DNA from: Larsenimonas salina
GTDB lineage: Bacteria; Pseudomonadota; Gammaproteobacteria; Pseudomonadales; Halomonadaceae
Reading direction: 5' to 3'
DNA: 64,000 nt
NCBI RefSeq assembly: GCF_023736155.1
Contig: NZ_JAMLJJ010000002.1
Coordinates: 350,196-414,195, forward strand
The position numbers were made by a program, and so were the translations under genes. This document shows, one piece after another, positions 58,572 to 64,000 of this stretch. The notes under the pieces were generated by a model that was not told the DNA's origin, made no database searches, and saw nothing but the letters and a program-made list of their open reading frames with translations. Position 1 is the first letter of the stretch; each line of letters starts with the position of its first letter.

Positions 58572-60308
58572 ATGATAAAACTTGCAAGCAGCGTTAAAAC
58601 ACGGCTCATCGCGACTCTTGCCGTTGGTATCGTATTCATGATCGGTATCGGTATCGCGGCCGAGGTAGGGCTTCAAGCCAATAACGCCGACGCCAGTGAG
58701 CTGTATGACGTCCAAATGCAGAAGCAACTTGCCATGGCAGAAGTGCGCACCAATTTGCTGCAAGTGCGCATCGAGGGCTTGGCTGCCTTCGGCTATCGAG
58801 ACGAGACGCGCATTGCCAATCTCGATGAGCGCGTCGAGGAACTCAAGGTCAAGAGTCAGGACGCGTGGCAGCACTATCAATCGCTTGCCAGTGCCTCAGG
58901 CAACACCTCCGAGCAGCTAGGGCAGCTTGAGCGTAACCTCGATCAATTCTGGCAAGGCTATGAGCGGGTCACTCGCGAAATGCAGGCCGGCAACTTTGAC
59001 CTTGTCGACACCATTGGTTCCACAGTGATCTCTCCGGCCTATCGCCAGTTCATAGAGTTGACCAATGGGCTCGTTGCAAGCGACCAACAGCGAATGAGCA
59101 CTGCCTATCAAGCAGGCCAGGCGCGCTATGACGTGCTTTCCAACAGCATTCTCGTTGCCATTTTGTTGGCGGTGGGCCTTTCGGTTGTGCTGGCGGTCTG
59201 GTTGATTCGAAGCATCGTACGCCCGCTGTCGGAGGCGCAGATGCTTGCCGATGCAATTGCCTCCGGTGATTTGACGCGTCAGGTTTCAAACCATCGACGT
59301 GATGAATTCGGCCGTATGCTTGAGTCCATGCGCGAGATGCAAAACCGATTGACCGACATTGTCGGAAACGTGCGGGAAGGCGCCGATTCGGTCTACAGCG
59401 CCGTGGCTGAAATTTCGAACGGCAACGACGATTTGAGCGCACGCACGCAGGAGCAGGCGGCAAGTCTTGAGCAAACGGCGGCTTCGATGGATCAAATGAC
59501 CTCAACCGTGAAGCAAAACGGCGACAGCATGCGGTCGATGTCCGAGCTGGCGACCGGCATGAGCGGCGAGGTGCGACAAGGCAGTGCAATGATCGGCCGT
59601 ACCCGTGAGGCCATGGCTGAAATCAACGATTCCAGTTCCAGGATCGAAAACATCGTCGGCTTGATCGACAGCATTGCCTTTCAGACCAATCTGTTGGCGC
59701 TCAATGCGTCGGTGGAAGCGGCTCGGGCGGGTGAGCAGGGGCGTGGTTTTGCGGTAGTAGCCTCGGAAGTGCGCAATCTTGCAACGCGGTCTGCCGACGC
59801 GGCCACTGAAATTCGAGACCTGGTGGCGCAAAACGTGGATAAGGCGCGCAACGGTGTGGAGCTGGTCGAGCAGTCCGAACGCATTCTTTCGAACCTTCTG
59901 GGCCGTGCCGGGCAGGTCAATGGTCTGGTTAGCGAAATCGAGAGCGCAACTCGCGAGCAGATTTCCGGCATCGAACAGGTCAATCAGGCCGTGGCCCAGA
60001 TGGACAGCGCCACCCAGCAAAATGCCGCCCTGGTGGAAGAGTCCGCCGCTGCCGGGCATAGCTTAAAAGAACAGGCCGATGAACTGAGCCGTCAGGTCGC
60101 AATCTTTACCTTGAATAAGCGGTCTAATGCCCGGCCGGCACCCACTCACGGGCAGGTCACGTCCGCACCGCTCCCTGTCTCACGACCGGCGCCTCACTCA
60201 CACTCGAAAGCCGCAACGAGCAGTTCAAGTGGCCCTGTGGCAACGAAAAAGGCGCCGCGCGCTGCCGAGCCCGTGACCGCCGATGACTCTGACTGGGAAA
60301 CGTTTTGA
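58572..60308 (+). CDS. Methyl-accepting chemotaxis protein 2 with C-terminal DWETF
   Basis: 578 residues. Membrane helix about 9-31, a periplasmic helical sensor, second helix about 191-212, HAMP, and the tip IAFQTNLLALNASVEAARAGEQGRGF near 363. After the signalling domain there is a 60-residue Pro/Ser/Ala-rich linker ending SDWETF. This is the NWETF-type pentapeptide that tethers CheR and CheB in E. coli Tar and Tsr. ATG at 58572 is preceded by AGGGA; a longer opening to 58503 has no site. Confidence 0.94.
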   Translation: MIKLASSVKTRLIATLAVGIVFMIGIGIAAEVGLQANNADASELYDVQMQKQLAMAEVRTNLLQVRIEGLAAFGYRDETRIANLDERVEELKVKSQDAWQHYQSLASASGNTSEQLGQLERNLDQFWQGYERVTREMQAGNFDLVDTIGSTVISPAYRQFIELTNGLVASDQQRMSTAYQAGQARYDVLSNSILVAILLAVGLSVVLAVWLIRSIVRPLSEAQMLADAIASGDLTRQVSNHRRDEFGRMLESMREMQNRLTDIVGNVREGADSVYSAVAEISNGNDDLSARTQEQAASLEQTAASMDQMTSTVKQNGDSMRSMSELATGMSGEVRQGSAMIGRTREAMAEINDSSSRIENIVGLIDSIAFQTNLLALNASVEAARAGEQGRGFAVVASEVRNLATRSADAATEIRDLVAQNVDKARNGVELVEQSERILSNLLGRAGQVNGLVSEIESATREQISGIEQVNQAVAQMDSATQQNAALVEESAAAGHSLKEQADELSRQVAIFTLNKRSNARPAPTHGQVTSAPLPVSRPAPHSHSKAATSSSSGPVATKKAPRAAEPVTADDSDWETF

Positions 60309-60316
60309 CCTCTGAG

Positions 60317-60339
60317 AAGCCCGCATTCGCGGGCTTTTT
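60317..60339 (+). terminator. Intrinsic terminator after receptor 2
   Basis: AGCCCGC-ATTC-GCGGGCT followed by TTTT. The convergent small gene ends at 60351, so it may serve both strands. Confidence 0.85.
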
Positions 60340-60350
60340 CATGAGTGCAG

Positions 60351-60737
60351 CTAGCGTGGGCCGCGCCGATGTTGAACTTCCTGCATCAAGGTTGCCCAGC
60401 GCGGGCGTGACAGCGCCGTGGTCATGCCAGACATCAGTATCCACCATCGGCGTTTCATGGGCGTCATGCGCTGATTGTGACGCACCAGCGGCGGCAGAAT
60501 GCGTTCGGGTTCGAAGGCCTTCCAGCCCTGGGTAATCGATACCTGATACTTGACCATGACGGGCGCAAGCTCGAGGCGATAGATCCACTCAAGCTGCTTG
60601 TCGGTGTGGTCGTGTCTCAGGATTTCACTCGCCATATCGTCATAGTCATCGGGGGAGGGCTCGTCATCGAGCCAAAGGCGGGTCAGCGACATCCAGAGTG
60701 TCTGGCGAGAGGCGAGAAGCGTATCGCGGTCGATCAT
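60351..60737 (-). CDS. Small hypothetical protein, DUF7079-like
   Basis: 128 residues. The pattern LWMSLTRLWLDDE...DDMASEILRHDHTDKQLEWIYRLELAPVMVKY...GWKAF resembles the all-helical DUF7079 family, whose function is unknown. The C-terminal third is basic with repeated Met and Trp (MKRRWWILMSGM). No signal peptide; soluble. It diverges from fabV across a short promoter region. Confidence 0.65.
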   Translation of the reverse strand: MIDRDTLLASRQTLWMSLTRLWLDDEPSPDDYDDMASEILRHDHTDKQLEWIYRLELAPVMVKYQVSITQGWKAFEPERILPPLVRHNQRMTPMKRRWWILMSGMTTALSRPRWATLMQEVQHRRGPR

Positions 60738-60760
60738 GAAGCGTCCGTTGCGGCGAAAAA

Positions 60761-60789
60761 TTGAAGCGTGCGTTCAATAAGGACACAAT
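60761..60789 (+). promoter_or_regulatory. Candidate fabV promoter
   Basis: TTGAAG at 60761-60766 and CACAAT at 60784-60789 with 17-base spacing, about 90 bases before the start codon. Read by eye only. Confidence 0.4.
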
Positions 60790-60877
60790 ACGCGTTTTGC
60801 CGCGAGTATGCCGGCCTTTCTCAATACACCATGGCACGAACGCATGGTGGCACAGTGACCAGATAACGAGGTTCAGC

Positions 60878-62065
60878 GTGATCATTCATCCGAAAGTCCG
60901 CGGTTTTATCTGTACGACGACGCACCCGGTGGGCTGCGAGAAGAACGTTCAGGAGCAGATCGAGGCGACTCGTAAGCTCGGCGTGAACGAGGGCGGCCCG
61001 AAAAACGTTCTGGTCATCGGCGCCTCCAGCGGCTATGGGCTTGCCGCGCGCGTGACGGCCGCGTTTGGCTACGGTGCCAATACGCTTGGGGTCTTTTTTG
61101 AAAAGGCGGGCACCGATACGCGTCCGGGAACCGCCGGGTGGTATAACTCGGCGGCGTTCGACAAATTCGCCAAACAGGATGGCCTCTACAGCAAGTCCAT
61201 CAACGGCGATGCGTTCTCTCATGAAGCACGCGACAAGGCCATCGAACTGATCAAGCAGGACATGGGCAAGATCGATCTGGTGGTGTACTCCCTTGCCTCG
61301 CCGGTTCGAAAATTGCCGGACAGCGGCGAGGTTCTGCGTTCTGCCTTGAAACCTATCGGTGAGACCTACACGTCTACAGCGATCGATACCAACAAGGATC
61401 AGATCATCGAGGCGTCGGTCGAGCCGGCAACCGATGAAGAAATTGCCAATACCATCAAGGTCATGGGCGGTGAAGACTGGGAGCTTTGGATTGACGCGCT
61501 CGACCAGGCCGGCGTGCTTTCAGACGATGCGCGCTCGGTCGCCTTTAGCTACATCGGTACTGAGATTACCTGGCCCATCTATTGGCACGGCGCCCTTGGC
61601 AAGGCCAAGGAAGATCTGGACCGCGCGGCAAGCGCCCTCGACGACAAACTTGGCGGCGGTGCCAATGTGGCGGTGCTCAAGTCGGTTGTTACCCAGGCAA
61701 GTGCTGCGATTCCGGTCATGCCGCTCTATATTTCAATGGTCTATCGGATCATGAAAGAAAAAGGCTTGCATGAAGGCACCATCGATCAGCTCAATCGCCT
61801 GTACCGTGAACGTCTCTACAGTGATGGCGAGATGGCGACCGACGATAAGGGGCGCGTACGTCTCGATGACTGGGAGCTGCGTGACGATGTACAAAATGCC
61901 TGTAAAGAGCTATGGCCCCAGGTGACGTCCGATAACCTGTTCGATATCACCGACTATGCCAACTACAAGCGCGAATTCCTGAAGCTGTTCGGGTTCGAGC
62001 GCAGCGACGTCGATTATGACGCGGATGTGAACCCCAACGTTCAGTTCGATGTGGTGTCCTTATGA
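60878..62065 (+). CDS. fabV: Enoyl-ACP reductase FabV
   Basis: 395 residues. Starts with GTG at 60878 giving [20 protein letters not shown], the family N-terminus; GAGG precedes it. The cofactor loop [14 protein letters not shown] and the active-site Tyr-X8-Lys ([10 protein letters not shown]) are present. FabV is the NADH-dependent trans-2-enoyl reductase ending each round of fatty acid elongation and is naturally insensitive to triclosan, in contrast to FabI. It has its own promoter and terminator. Confidence 0.96.
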   Translation: MIIHPKVRGFICTTTHPVGCEKNVQEQIEATRKLGVNEGGPKNVLVIGASSGYGLAARVTAAFGYGANTLGVFFEKAGTDTRPGTAGWYNSAAFDKFAKQDGLYSKSINGDAFSHEARDKAIELIKQDMGKIDLVVYSLASPVRKLPDSGEVLRSALKPIGETYTSTAIDTNKDQIIEASVEPATDEEIANTIKVMGGEDWELWIDALDQAGVLSDDARSVAFSYIGTEITWPIYWHGALGKAKEDLDRAASALDDKLGGGANVAVLKSVVTQASAAIPVMPLYISMVYRIMKEKGLHEGTIDQLNRLYRERLYSDGEMATDDKGRVRLDDWELRDDVQNACKELWPQVTSDNLFDITDYANYKREFLKLFGFERSDVDYDADVNPNVQFDVVSL

Positions 62066-62094
62066 TCATCTGAAGCGTTGATTGAACGTGAAAC

Positions 62095-62119
62095 AAGCCG
62101 GCTTAATGCCGGCTTTTTT
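62095..62119 (+). terminator. Intrinsic terminator after fabV
   Basis: AAGCCGGC-TTAAT-GCCGGCTT followed by TTTT. Confidence 0.9.
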
Positions 62120-62356
62120 GCGCCGTTAATTCTTGTTCCATCCCCTTTATTTTTGTGTCTAACGCTGTTGGATTAATGTTTTCGACTGTTAGGTTGGTGG
62201 AGGAGTTAAAAAGTACCACTGCCAAGTAGCAAATAAGGCTTAATCGCGTAATATGATGCGATACATAGACGAACTGTAACTTATTGTATCGCCCGCCAGT
62301 GATGACATGTCTCAGGCCAGTAATGGGTCAGGCGGATCACTTTTGAGGAATGTGCC

Positions 62357-64000
62357 ATGGCTAAAGTCATAATCGAGCGGATCGACGGAGCTCTGTTTTC
62401 CGTCAACCCCCAGAAAATCCTGTCTGCCGGAGAAGCCATCGATACAGGTGTTGCGCTCTATGCACCGGACGGGGCTCGACTCGTGACTGAAGACGGTACG
62501 GTTCTGGATGTGTCCGCAGACAACCGCGTTTTGCTTGAGAGTGTGGACGGCCGCCTTTTCCTAACGTCGCAAGCCGACCCGGTCTCCTCGCAGGATGCCG
62601 ATGTTGCTGAACTTTTGGCCGCTATCGAGCGGGGTGATGACCCGACCCGAATTCAGGAAGGGCCTGCTGCGGGTGCCGGTGACGCACCGGGGGATGCCGG
62701 TGGTGACGGCGGCGGATTCGGTCAGGGGTTCAATGTCTCTCGTACTGGCCGGGAAGAAACCGCGACCTATCGCTATGAGGCTGATTCAGGCTCCAGTGCA
62801 ACGTTTACTGACCAAACAGAAAGCACCGCAGCGCCTGCCGATGATACCGCGTCCGGCGATGACAGTGAGCCGAACACAACCGCCGTGGGAGCAGGTCCTG
62901 ACTCGTCGGGAGAGGCTCAAATAGATGAACCCGCTGCGCTCAATCAAGCGCCCACGGCGCCGACGCTTGATCTTCTTCCCTTGACTGAAGGCGCGGTCAG
63001 CGCCGGCCAGGTTATCGGTCAGGCTACGGCGACGGATCCGGATGGCGACGCGATCACCTATGGCCTTGCCGACAATGACAATGGCTATCTGGCCATCGAT
63101 CCCGACAGCGGCGAGATCACGCTGACGCAGGCCGGTGTCGACGCAGTCAACAACGACGCGCTGGATCTGACTACGCTTTCTGTCACAGTTACCGCTTCTG
63201 ACGGGGAGTTGACCTCCACGGCGACCGAGACGGTCACGGTCAATCGTGTTAACGATGCACCAACCGATGTCACGCTTACCCTTGAAACGCTCACGGAAGG
63301 TGGCGTCAGCGCAGGCCAGGTCATCGGCCAGGCTACGGCGACGGATCCGGAAGGCGACGCGATTACCTATGGCCTTGCCGACAATGACAATGGCTATCTG
63401 GCCATTGATCCCGACAGCGGCGAGATCACGCTGACGCAGGCCGGTGTCGACGCAGTCAACGACGACGCGCTGGATCTGACTACGCTTTCTATCACAGTTA
63501 CCGCTTCTGACGGGGAATTGACCTCCACGGCGACCGAGACGGTCACGATCAACCGTGTTAACGATGCCCCCGACGCTGTAAACGACGCCCTGACCACGGC
63601 GGAAGACACCGCGCTGGTCATCGCGCCGGACACGCTGCTGGCCAACGACAGTGACGCCGACGGCGACACGCTCACCATCACCGGCGTCAGCGGCGGTCAG
63701 GGCGGTGCGGCCACGCTCAACGCCGACGGCACCATCACCTTCACGCCGGCCGCGAACTTCAGCGGCGACGCCACGTTCCGCTACACCGTCAGCGACGGCC
63801 AGGGCGGCAGCGACACGGCAACGGTCACGGTGGCGGTCACCGGGGTCAACGACGCCCCGGTCGCCGAGGCCGACAGTGCCGATCCGAGTGCCGGCAACGA
63901 CGCCCTGACCACGGCAGAGGACACCGCGCTGACCATCGCGCCGGGCACGCTGCTGGCCAACGACAGCGACGCCGACGGCGACACGCTCACCATCACCGGC
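62357..64000 (+). CDS. LapA-like giant adhesin with retention module (5' part)
   Basis: The frame is open to the end of the window (548 codons visible). ATG at 62357 follows GAGGAA. Residues 1-100 form the N-terminal retention module that keeps LapA-type adhesins in the outer membrane; EELLAAIERGDDPT-like text precedes the PAAG motif at 103-106, the type of site cut by the LapG protease. A glycine-rich GDGGGFGQGFNVSRTGRE block and an acidic Ser/Thr/Asp linker follow. Cadherin- and VCBS-like repeats of 103 and 105 residues begin near residue 205. No lapD or lapG is in the window. Secretion would need a type I system. Confidence 0.9.
   Translation, partial: MAKVIIERIDGALFSVNPQKILSAGEAIDTGVALYAPDGARLVTEDGTVLDVSADNRVLLESVDGRLFLTSQADPVSSQDADVAELLAAIERGDDPTRIQEGPAAGAGDAPGDAGGDGGGFGQGFNVSRTGREETATYRYEADSGSSATFTDQTESTAAPADDTASGDDSEPNTTAVGAGPDSSGEAQIDEPAALNQAPTAPTLDLLPLTEGAVSAGQVIGQATATDPDGDAITYGLADNDNGYLAIDPDSGEITLTQAGVDAVNNDALDLTTLSVTVTASDGELTSTATETVTVNRVNDAPTDVTLTLETLTEGGVSAGQVIGQATATDPEGDAITYGLADNDNGYLAIDPDSGEITLTQAGVDAVNDDALDLTTLSITVTASDGELTSTATETVTINRVNDAPDAVNDALTTAEDTALVIAPDTLLANDSDADGDTLTITGVSGGQGGAATLNADGTITFTPAANFSGDATFRYTVSDGQGGSDTATVTVAVTGVNDAPVAEADSADPSAGNDALTTAEDTALTIAPGTLLANDSDADGDTLTITG
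62978..63568 (+). repeat. Tandem repeat A of the adhesin (309-bp period)
   Basis: Two copies, aligned at GTCAGC 62996 and 63305, with long stretches of identical DNA (for example the GCCTTGCCGACAATGACAAT block in each). Each encodes about 103 residues with ATATDPDGDAITYGLADND and ends in VNDAP, a cadherin-like calcium-binding module. Confidence 0.9.
63581..64000 (+). repeat. Tandem repeat B of the adhesin (315-bp period, continues outside)
   Basis: Starts at 63581 and again at 63896, each with NDALTTAEDTAL, then LLANDSDADGDTLTITG. The second copy is cut by the window edge. GC and codon choice (almost only C- or G-ending codons) are more extreme than in repeat A. Confidence 0.9.

Noticed and set aside
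63085..63996. Valine- and serine-rich minus-strand open frames across the adhesin repeats
   Set aside because: They mirror the repeat structure of the adhesin on the opposite strand and lack ribosome sites; they are shadows of a GC-rich gene.

Overview
The window looks like a chromosomal segment of a Halomonas-like gammaproteobacterium (Halomonadaceae). The case rests on moderately high GC, gammaproteobacterial gene orders (der-bamB-yfgM-hisS-ispG-rodZ-pilW-rlmN-ndk; trmJ-cysE-iscR; queA-tgt-yajC-secD-secF; trkA...rsmB-fmt-def next to LysM-dprA-tsaC-hemF-aroE), and a final adhesin whose retention module resembles those of halophilic gammaproteobacteria. Genus is inference. Almost everything is intact core chromosome. 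I see no insertion sequence, prophage, CRISPR array, integrase or broken gene.

Layout. 1-1.7 kb: end of lptF and all of lptG (LPS export). 1.9-4.6 kb: aldehyde and alcohol dehydrogenases. 4.6-5.7 kb: bfd-bfr iron storage with a Fur-box-like site. 5.7-7.5 kb (minus): DUF1653, tcdA, truC. 7.7-11.3 kb (plus): an unusual zinc-less sirtuin, a BASS transporter, tapT, a LysE/ArgO exporter and an ABM protein. 11.3-16.5 kb (minus): trkA, dodecin, pncA, rsmB, fmt, def. 16.7-21.5 kb (plus): LysM protein, dprA, tsaC, hemF, aroE. 21.5-23.3 kb: M48 lipoprotein and a DUF815 ATPase. 23.5-29.2 kb: a three-gene phosphorelay and c-di-GMP cassette. 29.2-42.4 kb (minus): der to trmJ, including a shortened isc locus. 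42.5-43.4 kb: a SuhB homologue with a degraded active site. 43.5-48.9 kb (minus): secF, secD, yajC, tgt, queA. 49.0-49.1 kb: tRNA-Leu(CAA). 49.1-53.9 kb: accessory stretch (muramidase-like protein, DUF883 protein, possible small RNA, LysE exporter, Nudix, FAD reductase, glutathione peroxidase). 54.0-60.3 kb: MscS-family channel and two chemoreceptors. 60.3-62.1 kb: small DUF protein and fabV. 62.4 kb to the end: start of a large LapA-like repeat adhesin that runs off the window.

How the genes fit together. The strongest unusual signal is the isc locus. It holds iscR-iscS-iscA and then ndk, without iscU, hscB, hscA or fdx, and IscS itself ends before the C-terminal tail that binds IscU in E. 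coli, while IscR keeps its cluster ligands and a good IscR-type operator lies just upstream. Other observations that stand out are the SuhB pseudo-phosphatase, the sirtuin without its zinc cysteines, the Hpt-REC-REC-GGDEF cyclase beside a hybrid kinase that has no Hpt, and an orphan terminator suggesting a small RNA.
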